This document shows, one piece after another, positions 25,379 to 34,227 of a stretch of 64,000 nucleotides of DNA. Each line of letters begins with the position of its first letter. The first letter of the stretch is position 1. The notes beneath the pieces are model-generated. The model was not told the origin of the DNA and did not search any database. It was given only the letters and a program-made list of their open reading frames with translations. The position numbers were made by a program, and so were the translations under genes. Origin of the DNA: Cupriavidus necator N-1 (GTDB lineage Bacteria > Pseudomonadota > Gammaproteobacteria > Burkholderiales > Burkholderiaceae); contig NC_015726.1 of NCBI RefSeq assembly GCF_000219215.1, positions 1,798,001-1,862,000 of the forward strand, in the 5' to 3' direction.

Positions 25379-26875
25379 ATGGAGCCTTCAGAGAACATGC
25401 ATGAGATCGACCAGGAAATCGCCGAGCGAATCGAGGCTTATCGTCCGCTTTGCTCGCATCTGAGTGATCGTCTTTGGGATTTCGCGGAAACGGCGTACGA
25501 CGAGCATGAGTCGGTCGAACTCCAGGTCCGCGAACTCGAAACGAACGGCTTTCGCGTGACGAGAGACGTGGCGGGGATCCCTACCGCGTTTATCGCGGAA
25601 GCGGGCAGCGAGGGGCCGGTCATCGGTTTCCTTGGCGAGTACGACGCATTGCCCCAACTGAGCCAGGAAGCGGACGCCACGGCGCGGGCGCCACGCGTCG
25701 CCGCGGGAAACGGGCACGGTTGCGGGCACAACCTGCTGGGTGGCGCAACGCTTCTTGCCGCCCTCGCGGTGAAGGACTGGCTGCAGAGCACCGGGCGCCC
25801 CGGGCGGGTGCGGTACTACGGTTGCCCGGCGGAAGAGGGTGGCGCCGGCAAGGTCTTCATGACGCGGGCGGGTGCCTTCGACGGACTCGACGCGGCGCTG
25901 ACATGGCATCCGGCCAGCATCCTTGCCATCGACGCGATGGCTACGCTTGCGACCATCCATGTCCGCTTCACGTTCACGGGTGTCGCCGCGCATGCCGCGG
26001 CCGCGCCGCACCTCGGGCGCAGCGCCCTGGACGCGGTGACGCTGATGAACGTGGCGGCCAACTACCTCAGGGAACATATCCCGAGCGATGCACGGCTGCA
26101 CTACGCCATCCACGATACCGGAGGCATTGCACCGAATGTGGTGCAGGCGAGGGCGGAGGTGGTTTACCAGCTTCGCTCCCCGGAGCTTGCCGTGGTGCAG
26201 TCGATCATGGAGCGCCTGCGCAAGATCGCGCAAGGCGCGGCCATGATGACCGGTACCTCGATGGCGTATCGCATTGAGCGGGCAATGTCCAATATGCGCC
26301 CCAACAATGTCCTGTCCGAGCTGATGTATGCGCGCATGCAGGCGCTTGGGCCCACGCCCTTCGATGAGGCCGATCGCGCCTTTGCGGCCCGGATGCAGGC
26401 AGCCATTTCGGCGGAGGAAGCGAAGGCGAGCCTGCAGATATTCGGCGCCCAGCGGCTGTCAGGCGTGCTGCATGAGGGCGTGCTGCCGGCAGTGGTCATG
26501 CCGGCGGTCCTCAGCGCCTCGACAGATGTCGGCGACGTGAGCTGGGTCGTACCGACGGCACGGTGCCTCGGCGCGTGCTTTGCGCTCGGCACTCCCTTCC
26601 ATTCCTGGCAGCTCGTCGCACAGGGCAAGGCGTCCGTGGCCCACAAGGGCATGACCCATACGGCAAAGATCATGGCGGCAACCGCTGCCGCACTGTTTGC
26701 CGATCGGGAAGCCCTCGCGCAGGCAAAGGAGGAGTTCCGGCAGGCAGCGGCAGAGCATCCGTACAAATGCCCGATTCCGGATGACGTCCGGCCACCCGTG
26801 GTCAAGCCTGCGGCCCGGCTACGCGGCACGATGCGTGGCGCATTCCCGAATCAATATGCAGGAGTCAGCGCGTGA
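25379..26875 (+). CDS. M20 family amidohydrolase, AbgB-like (first of three)
   Basis: A 498-aa metallohydrolase of the AbgB/M20D group. Markers are GFLGEYDALPQLSQ (about residue 85), metal-binding GNGHGCGHNLLGGATL (about residue 110), YGCPAEEGGAGKVFM (about residue 145) and the lid-domain HAAAAPHLGRSALDAV. The late motif is STDVGDVSWVVPT. The family hydrolyses amides of aromatic amines or amino acids, such as p-aminobenzoyl-glutamate. The start is the ATG at 25379; another ATG lies six codons on. Its stop overlaps the GTG of the second paralogue. No AbgA-type partner is present. Confidence 0.88.
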   Translation: MEPSENMHEIDQEIAERIEAYRPLCSHLSDRLWDFAETAYDEHESVELQVRELETNGFRVTRDVAGIPTAFIAEAGSEGPVIGFLGEYDALPQLSQEADATARAPRVAAGNGHGCGHNLLGGATLLAALAVKDWLQSTGRPGRVRYYGCPAEEGGAGKVFMTRAGAFDGLDAALTWHPASILAIDAMATLATIHVRFTFTGVAAHAAAAPHLGRSALDAVTLMNVAANYLREHIPSDARLHYAIHDTGGIAPNVVQARAEVVYQLRSPELAVVQSIMERLRKIAQGAAMMTGTSMAYRIERAMSNMRPNNVLSELMYARMQALGPTPFDEADRAFAARMQAAISAEEAKASLQIFGAQRLSGVLHEGVLPAVVMPAVLSASTDVGDVSWVVPTARCLGACFALGTPFHSWQLVAQGKASVAHKGMTHTAKIMAATAAALFADREALAQAKEEFRQAAAEHPYKCPIPDDVRPPVVKPAARLRGTMRGAFPNQYAGVSA

Positions 26876-28302
26876 GAGCAGAAGGACAAAAATATACGGA
26901 CCTCGTCGGCAACGTGATCGAGGCCAGGCGGGACGCCTATATCGCGCTGGCGGACCGTATCTGGGACCTTGCGGAGACGCGCTGGCAGGAATTTCAATCG
27001 GTCGAGGCCCAGATTGAATTGCTTGAGCGCGAGGGCTTCCGCATCACGCGCAATCTCGGGGGGCTGCCCACCGCGTTCATGGCTGAAGCCGGCGAGAGCG
27101 GTCCCATCGCGGGATTCCTGGGGGAGTACGACGCATTGTCGAACATGAGCCAGAAGCCGGGGGCCATCGAAGCACGCCATCTCTGTAACGGGGCCAGCGG
27201 ACATGGCTGCGGTCATCACTTGCTCGGGGTGGGCGCGATGCTCGCTGCCGTCGCCGCCCGGGATGGCAACGCCAGGCATGGCCGGGCGGGCATCGTTCGA
27301 TACTATGGCTGCCCGGCGGAGGAGGGCGGCGCTGGGAAAGCCTTCATGGCCCGCGAAGGCGTTTTCGACGATCTGGATTTTGCGTTGACCTGGCATCCGG
27401 GGCCTTTCTCCGGAATCTTCAGGTACAAGGCGCTCGCTGTCATCCAGGCCGCATTCCGTTTCTCGGGCATTGCGTCACATGCCGCGGCATCGCCGCACCT
27501 GGGCCGGAGCGCGCTCGATGCTGTCGAGCTGATGAACGTCGGGGTGAATTTCCTGCGCGAGCACATGCCCCAGGAGGCCAGGGTGCATTACGCGATCACC
27601 GACGCAGGCGGCAAGGCGCCCAATGTCGTGCAGGAGAAGGCAGAGGTGCTCTATGTCGTGCGCGCGCCGGATATCGTGGGGGCGCGTGAGCTGTTCGAGC
27701 GCGTCCGGCAGATCGCTGAGGCTGCGGCGTTAATGACCGAGACATCTGTCACGATGGAGTTTGACCGGGCCTGTTCGGATGTCATTCGCAACGGAGTCAT
27801 CGAGAACCTGATGATGCGCAATCTCGAGGCGCTGGGCAGTCCGCCTTTCGACGAGTCGGACGACGCCTTTGCCGCGCGGCTGGAAGCAAGTTTCAGCGCC
27901 GAGGATCTGCGTGAATGCATGGCTTCCTATAACGGCCCGGCGAACGCCCGCGGGCTGTGGCAGGCGCCGCTTGCCCTGGCAGGCGAGCCTGGCACCTTGA
28001 CGGGCTCCAGCGATGTGGGCGACGTGAGCTGGATTGTGCCGACGACCCAGTACCTCGGCGCTTGCTACGCCGTGGGAACCCTTATGCATACCTGGCAACT
28101 GGTTGCCCAGGGCAAGCTGCCGGCTGCCCATAAGGGAATGCTGCACGCTGCCAAGGTCATGGCGGCGACCGCCCTGGATATGCTCAGTCATCCGGAGTGG
28201 ATTGCCGAGGCAAAGGCTGAGCACCGGTGGCGCACTGGTGGGCGCAGCTACATCAGCCCGATTCCGCCGGACGTTATTGCGGCGCCACTACGAGGCCGCT
28301 GA
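26872..28302 (+). CDS. M20 family amidohydrolase, AbgB-like (second of three)
   Basis: A 476-aa paralogue of the preceding enzyme with the same landmarks: GFLGEYDALSNMSQ, GASGHGCGHHLLGVGA, YGCPAEEGGAGKAFM, WHPGPFSGIF and SSDVGDVSWIVPTTQYLG. The start is a GTG overlapping the previous stop (GTGA). Both proteins keep the histidine- and glutamate-rich metal motifs, so both should be active. They may form a hetero-oligomer, as AbgA and AbgB do, or handle related amides. An EthD-like gene follows 35 bp later. Confidence 0.88.
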   Translation: MRAEGQKYTDLVGNVIEARRDAYIALADRIWDLAETRWQEFQSVEAQIELLEREGFRITRNLGGLPTAFMAEAGESGPIAGFLGEYDALSNMSQKPGAIEARHLCNGASGHGCGHHLLGVGAMLAAVAARDGNARHGRAGIVRYYGCPAEEGGAGKAFMAREGVFDDLDFALTWHPGPFSGIFRYKALAVIQAAFRFSGIASHAAASPHLGRSALDAVELMNVGVNFLREHMPQEARVHYAITDAGGKAPNVVQEKAEVLYVVRAPDIVGARELFERVRQIAEAAALMTETSVTMEFDRACSDVIRNGVIENLMMRNLEALGSPPFDESDDAFAARLEASFSAEDLRECMASYNGPANARGLWQAPLALAGEPGTLTGSSDVGDVSWIVPTTQYLGACYAVGTLMHTWQLVAQGKLPAAHKGMLHAAKVMAATALDMLSHPEWIAEAKAEHRWRTGGRSYISPIPPDVIAAPLRGR

Positions 28303-28337
28303 GTTGGTCTGGTTCTCTGATTTTCATTCTTCGTGTC

Positions 28338-29030
28338 ATGACATTCTCCTACTTCCTCACCGCCGCCAAGCCATCCGATCCCACGCTACGTCTTGATTCC
28401 GGGCAAAAATCGCAACTGGCCAATGCAGTTCGCATGACGCCGGGGCTGGTACGCGCGGAGCTATATACGCCTGCCGAAGTGCAGACCTACCACCGCGACG
28501 GATCCGGACCCATGCTTGGCTTGCGGCTGGAATTCGCCACCCTGCCGGAACTTGAATCCCAGGTTTGTCGGGGCGGGTATCTGTACCGCGAATTTGGCGC
28601 ATCGAGCTTCTTCGCTCAGGCAGGCATGCGTGTCGATCACCAGGCGATGCTGACGCGCAATCTTCTCCGGTTGAATTCCGAAGGGCTGGAAACCGAACTC
28701 TGCAGCTATCTGGTCCATTACCCCGGGGCTGCGGAAAACCTGAATGACTGGCTCGGATACTACCTGAGGCACCATCCGCAAATCATGCGGGAATATCCTT
28801 CCGTGCGTCAGATCAACGTTTTCACGCGCGTTGACTGGTACGACGACATGCCGTGGGAGCGGGTGGACTACATGCAGAGAAATATGTTGTCCTTCCCCTC
28901 TGCCGAGGCGTTGCTGGCGGCGCTCGGCTCACCGGTGAGAGACAAGATGCGGGCGGACTCCGCATCATTTCCGGCATTTAGTGGTGGTGCGATGCATTAC
29001 CCGATGCTCACCCGGATCATCACGCCGTAA
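28338..29030 (+). CDS. EthD-like dimeric alpha-beta barrel protein (paralogue A)
   Basis: A 230-aa protein with two EthD/ferredoxin-like halves. The first begins MTFSYFLTAAKPSDPTLRL. The second contains LVHYPGAAENLNDWLGYYLR, HHPQIMREYP and WYDDMPWERVDYMQRN. It shares this layout and many residues with the protein at 34228-34923. EthD-like proteins assist ring-modifying or ether-cleaving systems, and some are small lyases or isomerases. The ATG at 28338 lacks a strong ribosome-binding site, but the frame is coding from here. It is the last gene of the amidohydrolase operon. Function is not assignable. Confidence 0.75.
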   Translation: MTFSYFLTAAKPSDPTLRLDSGQKSQLANAVRMTPGLVRAELYTPAEVQTYHRDGSGPMLGLRLEFATLPELESQVCRGGYLYREFGASSFFAQAGMRVDHQAMLTRNLLRLNSEGLETELCSYLVHYPGAAENLNDWLGYYLRHHPQIMREYPSVRQINVFTRVDWYDDMPWERVDYMQRNMLSFPSAEALLAALGSPVRDKMRADSASFPAFSGGAMHYPMLTRIITP

Positions 29031-29204
29031 TTAACCGGTCGCCCGCCATCGGGCGGCAGTATTCCCCCCCTCAATTCACATGGGCCGGCCTTGCCTTGCA
29101 AGGCCGCAGAGGGCTTCGTCCGTTGAAAACAATAACTTGTCTGCACAGCCTTTGCTGGTAGCGGACGGGATTCCCTCATCCCAAATAAAGTAGTCGGAGA
29201 AATC

Positions 29205-30326
29205 ATGTTATCCCTGCAGCAGGTCGCACGTTTTTTCGTTGGCTCTTCATTTGCCGTGGGCTGTTCCATGGCTTATGCGGAGGAGCCCTTCCAGATACTG
29301 GTGCCGGATAACCTGGCAGGAAAGAGCGGCCTCATCCTTTATGGTGTAGCGGATGCGGGGATCCAGTATTCCCGAGCGGGCAGCAACCGGCTACTCCAGG
29401 AGGAGAGCGGCGCTGGCGCTACCTCGCGCATCGGCTTTCTGGGCGTCGAGCAGCTAGGAAATGGCTTGTCCGTTCGTTTCAATCTGGAGAGTGCGCTCAA
29501 GCTGAAGAACGGCACCGCCGGTGGCACCACCATGCAGGGGGATTCGAGCCTGTTCAACCGGGAATCGAACGTGTCCCTGGTGTCCACTCAATGGGGGCGC
29601 ATCCGGCTCGGACGGCAGTATCCGACAGAGCTCTCAACCAATATTGATCCCTTCTATGGCGTCGGTGCATTCTCGCCGCTCGCATCGTTGGTGGCGCTGA
29701 GCTCCGATCTTGGCAAGGGAGCGACCATTGGCGACTCCCGGATCAGCGACGCTGTCTCCTACACTACGCCGATCATCGGCGGGCTCCAGGTGGAGTACTT
29801 GTATGCGCCGCGAGGCGTCACGACGCAGGGGTTTCCCAAGGCGAGCTTCCAGGGCGCGCAGGTCGAATATACGAACGGACCGCTTTACCTTGGTGCCTTC
29901 TACGATGTGATCAAGACCGACCCCACGGCAGGCCTGAGCTCTGTCAAGAACCGGTGGCTGGGTGCAGGCGGGATGTACACGTTCAAGGGCGGCGTGAACC
30001 TGACATACGAGTACAACATGACCAACCCGGACAAGGAGGGCTACCTGGTCGCCAACAGCCACATGATCGGGCTCAGTGTGCCGAATGGTCGTGACTGGAT
30101 CAAGTTTTCGGCGGTCTACCGCACCGTTGCCGGGCAAGCGGACCGTGATTCCCTCGCCATCGGGCTTGGCTACGACTACAACATGTCGAAGACGTCGGCC
30201 TTGTATGCTCGGCTGGGTTATGTGCTGAACCAGAAGAAGGCTATCGGTTCACTGGCGAATGTGGTGCTCAGCCAGCCCGGTGACGATGTCAGCGTCGTTG
30301 CCTTGGGTATTCGGATGCGCTTTTGA
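29205..30326 (+). CDS. Gram-negative porin (second)
   Basis: A 373-aa outer-membrane porin with an N-terminal signal peptide (FVGSSFAVGCSMAYA). A 25-residue segment unusual for these porins (EEPFQILVPDNLAGKSG) precedes the first strand LILYGVADAGIQY. Beta-strand repeats, VSTQWGRIRLGRQYP and a C-terminal Phe (LGIRMRF) complete it. A 174-bp gap separates it from the EthD-like gene. It is followed by a strong terminator, so it is probably the end of the transporter/amidohydrolase unit or its own transcript. Confidence 0.87.
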   Translation: MLSLQQVARFFVGSSFAVGCSMAYAEEPFQILVPDNLAGKSGLILYGVADAGIQYSRAGSNRLLQEESGAGATSRIGFLGVEQLGNGLSVRFNLESALKLKNGTAGGTTMQGDSSLFNRESNVSLVSTQWGRIRLGRQYPTELSTNIDPFYGVGAFSPLASLVALSSDLGKGATIGDSRISDAVSYTTPIIGGLQVEYLYAPRGVTTQGFPKASFQGAQVEYTNGPLYLGAFYDVIKTDPTAGLSSVKNRWLGAGGMYTFKGGVNLTYEYNMTNPDKEGYLVANSHMIGLSVPNGRDWIKFSAVYRTVAGQADRDSLAIGLGYDYNMSKTSALYARLGYVLNQKKAIGSLANVVLSQPGDDVSVVALGIRMRF

Positions 30327-30341
30327 CGGGCATCGAAATGC

Positions 30342-30377
30342 GAGCGGCGCCGCGCACGTAAATGCGCGGCGCCGCTC
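30342..30377. terminator. Bidirectional terminator hairpin between convergent genes
   Basis: A perfect 15-bp stem, GAGCGGCGCCGCGCA (30342-30356) and its complement (30363-30377), with loop CGTAAA. It sits between the plus-strand porin and the minus-strand amidohydrolase, which converge here. There is no strong T-run, so it may work with Rho, but stem length and position are convincing. Confidence 0.75.
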
Positions 30378-30463
30378 GGTGTGGATGGATTTGAAGGTGA
30401 GAAAGTGGGGATGAGTATCCCGGGGTAGCGCCTGGCAGCGCCCCCGGAAATTACGCTTCCTGG

Positions 30464-31888
30464 CTATGAGCGTGCAGGCGGCGGAAGGACATCTGGCGGG
30501 ATCGGACATGCATACGGACGCCGACCCCGCTTTCGCAGGAGTTCTTCCTTGGCTTGCAGTAGCGTCTCCGGCTTTCCGGCAAGATCGATTGCGGTGGCGG
30601 CGAGCGTCTTGGCTGCGAGCAACATGCCCTTGTGCGCCAGCGAGAGCTTCCCTTGCGACACCATCTGCCAGGAATGGAAACCGGTGCCAAATGCGTAACA
30701 TGCGGTCAGGCATTGGGTGGTAGGCACGACCCAGCTCACGTCACCGACATCGGTCGATCCCGTGACGGGACGTACGACGTCGGGGGAATAAGGGAGAATC
30801 TCAGGGACGATCGGCCGCGGGTCGCGCAAGGCGGCGGCAAAGTGGCGGGAGGAGTTGGCAAGATCCTCTTCGGCGATCGTGGACTGGATCGCGGTAGCAA
30901 AGCGGGTCTCGTCGGTGCTGACGTCAAAGCCGCCGATCGCGCGCATATTGCGATCCAGGACGTGATCCAGGGTGTCATTGTGCAGGACATTCGAGACCGC
31001 CTTGTCGAAGACAATCTCCAGGCGGGTTCCGGTCATGAGCGCCGCGCCCTCGGCAATATCCTTGACCCGTTTGAAAAGGTCCATGGCCTCCTCGCTCCGA
31101 GGGGACCGGATCGTGTAGAGGACTTCCGCAAGCACGGGAATCACATTGGTCGAGATGCCCCCGGAATTGATGTACGCAAAATGTACCCGGGCCTGATCTG
31201 GCATGTGCTCACGGAGGTAATTGACGCCGATATTCATCAGCTCGGCCGCATCCAGCGCACTGCGTCCCAGGTGGGGCGCCAAGGCGGCATGCGATGCCTT
31301 TCCATGAAAGCGGAAATACGCCTGGACATTTGCCAGGGTTGCGTTCATGAACACGGAGTTGGCGACCGAAGGGTGCCAGCTCAGCGCGACATCCAGGTCG
31401 TCAAACAGGCCATCGCGCGCCATGAATGTCTTACCCGCGGCAGCCTCTTCGGCCGGGCATCCGTAGAAGCGGACGGTCGCCCCGATATTGTTGGCGGCAA
31501 AGTAGTCTCGCGCCACCACCGCGGCCAGATGCGCTGCGGTGCCAAGCAGATGGTGGCCGCAGCCGTGCCCGTTGCCATTTTCAGCCCCGGCCGCCGGCAT
31601 GCAGCTGAGCGCGCCGCTTTCCTGGCTCAGGCCTGCGAGTGCGTCGTACTCGCCAAGGAAACCGATGACCGGCCCACCGGAGCCGGCCTCGGCAACAAAG
31701 GCAGTTGGCATGCCAGCCACACCACGCCTGACCTTGAAGCCGCTCTGTTCAATCTGCGCGGCATGCAGCTCCGCCGAGCGGAACTCTGCGTAACGCATCT
31801 CGGCGAACGACCAGATATTGTTGGCCAGGGAGATGTACTGGTGCCGCTTCGTCTCGATGAGGTCGACGACGCTTTCTATGTGTTTCAC
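30464..31888 (-). CDS. M20 family amidohydrolase, AbgB-like (third of three)
   Basis: A 474-aa paralogue of the two plus-strand amidohydrolases. Shared landmarks are GFLGEYDALAGLSQ, ENGNGHGCGHHLLGTAAHL, YGCPAEEAAAGKTFM, APHLGRSALDAAELM and STDVGDVSWVVPTTQCL. The start is GTG at 31888 after CGGAGTTCCA. It is transcribed towards the others and divergently from the PyrK-like operon, with a 499-bp region between. Three such enzymes within 7 kb suggests a set of closely related amide substrates or a mixed oligomer. Confidence 0.88.
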   Translation of the reverse strand: MKHIESVVDLIETKRHQYISLANNIWSFAEMRYAEFRSAELHAAQIEQSGFKVRRGVAGMPTAFVAEAGSGGPVIGFLGEYDALAGLSQESGALSCMPAAGAENGNGHGCGHHLLGTAAHLAAVVARDYFAANNIGATVRFYGCPAEEAAAGKTFMARDGLFDDLDVALSWHPSVANSVFMNATLANVQAYFRFHGKASHAALAPHLGRSALDAAELMNIGVNYLREHMPDQARVHFAYINSGGISTNVIPVLAEVLYTIRSPRSEEAMDLFKRVKDIAEGAALMTGTRLEIVFDKAVSNVLHNDTLDHVLDRNMRAIGGFDVSTDETRFATAIQSTIAEEDLANSSRHFAAALRDPRPIVPEILPYSPDVVRPVTGSTDVGDVSWVVPTTQCLTACYAFGTGFHSWQMVSQGKLSLAHKGMLLAAKTLAATAIDLAGKPETLLQAKEELLRKRGRRPYACPIPPDVLPPPARS

Positions 31889-32198
31889 TGGAACTCCGGG
31901 GGATGGTCACATGGCCTGACAGGCTAGTCCTCCCACCGGGCTTGCGGAAGGCTGGCGCACGTGCCGGCGTTCACTGCTGGTTGCCCCCTTGAAGCGAGGT
32001 TTCACCAGCGTGCGGAAGGCCCCGCGGCGTCACGACGGCGTGGCGTTGCCGACCGGTTTCGGCATCTGGCTGGAGCAGGGACCGCGTAAATAGGTATCCC
32101 TGATAGGCAAACATAATTCGCTAATGGGAAGATTGCCCCCCAATGGCGCACACGGCTGGCAATAGACCGGCGAACGCTGCACACGCAAGTAACCTTCC
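31889..32198. other. Divergent intergenic region, outer part
   Basis: The space between the minus-strand amidohydrolase and the PyrK-like operon has no coding frame I can support. It must contain the amidohydrolase promoter. GTTCACTGCTGGTTGCC near 31969 is nearly the same as a sequence near 22599. The plus-strand promoter begins at 32199. Confidence 0.35.
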
Positions 32199-32243
32199 TT
32201 GACTTTCGCCTAGTCCAAAAATAGAATGACATTCGTTATTCGA
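32199..32243 (+). promoter_or_regulatory. Sigma70-type promoter and operator of the PyrK/PyrD-like operon
   Basis: TTGACT (32199-32204) and TAGAAT (32222-32227) are 17 bp apart. The perfect palindrome GAATGACATTC (32224-32234) overlaps the -10 box and is followed by GTTATTCGA. Positions 32218-32243 match 22 of 26 at 13393-13418 in front of the Rieske operon, and both have TTGACTTT at the -35 box. The transcript would have a leader of about 150 bases before the ATG at 32388. Confidence 0.6.
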
Positions 32244-32387
32244 TTGCGGTGACGCCATCGATATCGGCAGAGGTAGTTCGCAGTCGCCGAGACGCGCATG
32301 CCTCACGGACTGGTACCCGTAACCCGGTGGACATGGAGGAGGCGCCACCCGCCGAGGACATAGCAACCCCTATATGGAGGAAGTCGG

Positions 32388-33269
32388 ATGTTAGAGCTAG
32401 AGGACGCAGTGGAAGCACCGCCGTGCTGCCATTCATCGCAGGGTTGCGGGCCAGAGCCGCAATTCGCGGTGGCCGAGAATCTTTGCCGGGTGGTCAGCAA
32501 CCAGTGGGTGAACGACGAATACAAGCATCTCATCGTCAATGCGCCCGAAGTCGCGTTACGCGCACAGCCTGGGCAGTTCTTCCATCTGGCCTGCCCGCCG
32601 GACCAGAACGGTGCCGCCTTGTTGCGCCGGCCCATGAGCTTGTACAGGGTGTCGTCGCACGAGGGGACGATTGAGTTTCTGTACAAGGTCCAGGGCCTGG
32701 GCACGCGAGGCCTGGCCGGGCTGCGCGCCGGGGATACGTTGGATGCGCTGGGACCGGTGGGCCGCGGCTTCGCCGTGCCTGCCAGCGCCGCGCACATCCT
32801 GCTGCTGGCCCGCGGAGTGGGGCTGGCGACCCTGACGCCCCTGGCAGACTGGGCGCGCAGCAAGGGGGTGTCGGTCACCGCTGTGCTGAGCGCAAGGTCC
32901 GAGGGTCTGGTGATGTCCGCGGACTACCTCAGGGAGGCCGGCGCCAACGTGCTCATCGTCACGGACGAAGACGGCACCAGCCAGGTGGACCACGTCGAGG
33001 CCCTGATCCGCAGCACGCACGCCGCGCGCAGGCTGGACTACGTCGCCACCTGCGGTTCGAACCGGCTGCTGCAGTTGCTGCAGCGGATTACCGCCGACCT
33101 CGACGTCCCGGGACAGATTGCACTTGAGCAGCATATGGGCTGCGCACTGGGCGCCTGTTTTGCCTGCGTCCGGCCGTTCCGCAGGCAGGCGGACACGCAG
33201 GATCTCACCTATCGCAGGGTCTGCTGGGAAGGCCCCGTGTTCGACCTCCAGGAGACCGTATCGTGGTAG
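32388..33269 (+). CDS. PyrK-like FAD/2Fe-2S electron-transfer subunit
   Basis: A 293-aa flavoprotein resembling the dihydroorotate dehydrogenase electron-transfer subunit. The FAD-binding barrel has LLRRPMSLYRVS (about residue 80) and GLGTRGLAGLRAGD. The NAD-binding part has LLLARGVGLATLTPL, with GVG where GGIG is usual. The C-terminal 2Fe-2S cysteines are in MGCALGACFACVRPFRR and RRVCWEGPVFD. GGAGGAAGTCGG precedes the ATG. It overlaps the PyrD-like gene by seven bases. An N-terminal extension of about 25 residues with paired cysteines (PPCCHSSQGCG) is unusual. No pyrimidine-biosynthesis gene is near, so a catabolic partner role is inferred. Confidence 0.85.
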   Translation: MLELEDAVEAPPCCHSSQGCGPEPQFAVAENLCRVVSNQWVNDEYKHLIVNAPEVALRAQPGQFFHLACPPDQNGAALLRRPMSLYRVSSHEGTIEFLYKVQGLGTRGLAGLRAGDTLDALGPVGRGFAVPASAAHILLLARGVGLATLTPLADWARSKGVSVTAVLSARSEGLVMSADYLREAGANVLIVTDEDGTSQVDHVEALIRSTHAARRLDYVATCGSNRLLQLLQRITADLDVPGQIALEQHMGCALGACFACVRPFRRQADTQDLTYRRVCWEGPVFDLQETVSW

Positions 33270-34201
33270 ATCTCAGTGTGGAAATTGGCTCGCTCAGGTT
33301 GCAGAATCCGGTCATGCCGGCGTCCGGCACCTTTGCCGAAGGCCTGGCCGATGTGTTCGACCTGAACCGGCTTGGCGCCATCGTGACCAAGACGATCACC
33401 GACGACTTGCGGGAAGGCAATCCGCCGCCTCGCGTGGCGGAATTCAAGGACGCGACGTTATTCTCGATCGGTATCCCGAGCAAGGGCGGGGACTACTATC
33501 TGAAGGAGACGGTGCCTTTCTATCGGGCATACCAGCCGCCGCTGATCGCCAGTATCTCGGCAAACACGGTGGAAGAGTTTGGCAGGCTGGCGCGCAAGCT
33601 GTCCGTACCGGGGGTGGCGGCGATCGAGGCCAATGTGTCCTGTCCGAACCTCAAGAAGGACGGGCAGGCCTTCGGCATGGACCCAGATGCGACCTTTCAG
33701 GTGGTTCGCGCCATGAAGGCCGCCTCTGACCTGCCAGTCTGGCCCAAGATGACACCCAATGCGGGCAATGTCGTGGAAGTTGCACTGGCGGCCCAGGCCG
33801 CTGGTGCGGACGCGCTTGTCGTCAGCAATGCCATCCTGGCCATGGCGATCGATGTGGAGACGCGCCGTCCCCGGGTTGCCAACCTAATGGGCGGCCTGAC
33901 GGGGCCGGCCACCAAGCCAATCATGCTGCGTATCGCCTATCAGTGCGCGCAGGCGGTGACGATTCCGGTGATCGGATGCGGCGGCATCACGACAGCGGAG
34001 GACGCCATCGAGTTCCTGCTCGCTGGCGCGACAGCCGTGCAGGTGGGCACGGCCAGCTTCCTCTCTCCGCAAACGATGCCCAACGTCATCGATGGCATCA
34101 TGGCGTACTGCGAGCGCAAGGGGGTCGCCCGGGTGCGTGACCTCATCGGCGCCATGGAGTTGTTCGATGCGCCCGCCATTGCGGCGGGGGCAGGGCACTG
34201 A
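33263..34201 (+). CDS. Class 1B dihydroorotate dehydrogenase-like flavoprotein
   Basis: A 312-aa FMN TIM-barrel protein. Markers are NPVMPASGTFAEG, TKTIT, the catalytic-cysteine motif NVSCPNLKKDG (about residue 128), WPKMTPNAGNV, GLTGPATKPIMLR, GCGGI and GATAVQVGTA. In class 1B enzymes a PyrK partner passes electrons between FMN and NAD. GTG is the start. Here the pair sits with EthD-like and amidohydrolase genes, so it more likely reduces or oxidises a C=C bond next to a ring carbonyl in an N-heterocycle. That is an inference from chemistry and context; an ordinary dihydroorotate role cannot be excluded. Confidence 0.82.
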   Translation: MVDLSVEIGSLRLQNPVMPASGTFAEGLADVFDLNRLGAIVTKTITDDLREGNPPPRVAEFKDATLFSIGIPSKGGDYYLKETVPFYRAYQPPLIASISANTVEEFGRLARKLSVPGVAAIEANVSCPNLKKDGQAFGMDPDATFQVVRAMKAASDLPVWPKMTPNAGNVVEVALAAQAAGADALVVSNAILAMAIDVETRRPRVANLMGGLTGPATKPIMLRIAYQCAQAVTIPVIGCGGITTAEDAIEFLLAGATAVQVGTASFLSPQTMPNVIDGIMAYCERKGVARVRDLIGAMELFDAPAIAAGAGH

Positions 34202-34227
34202 CGGACACAGGACTCGGGAGACACATC

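Noticed and set aside
30632..31927. A 431-codon plus-strand frame opposite the third amidohydrolase
   Set aside because: The minus-strand gene carries all M20 motifs; the plus-strand frame has none and starts mid-gene.
32249..32674. A 141-codon plus-strand frame overlapping the start of the PyrK-like gene
   Set aside because: The PyrK-like frame has the ribosome-binding site and domain motifs; the other frame ends inside it without homology.
33263..34201. Assignment as the biosynthetic pyrD of the organism
   Set aside because: Sequence alone allows it, but neighbours, shared promoter with a catabolic operon and the odd PyrK partner argue for a catabolic role. Kept as an alternative, not the main call.
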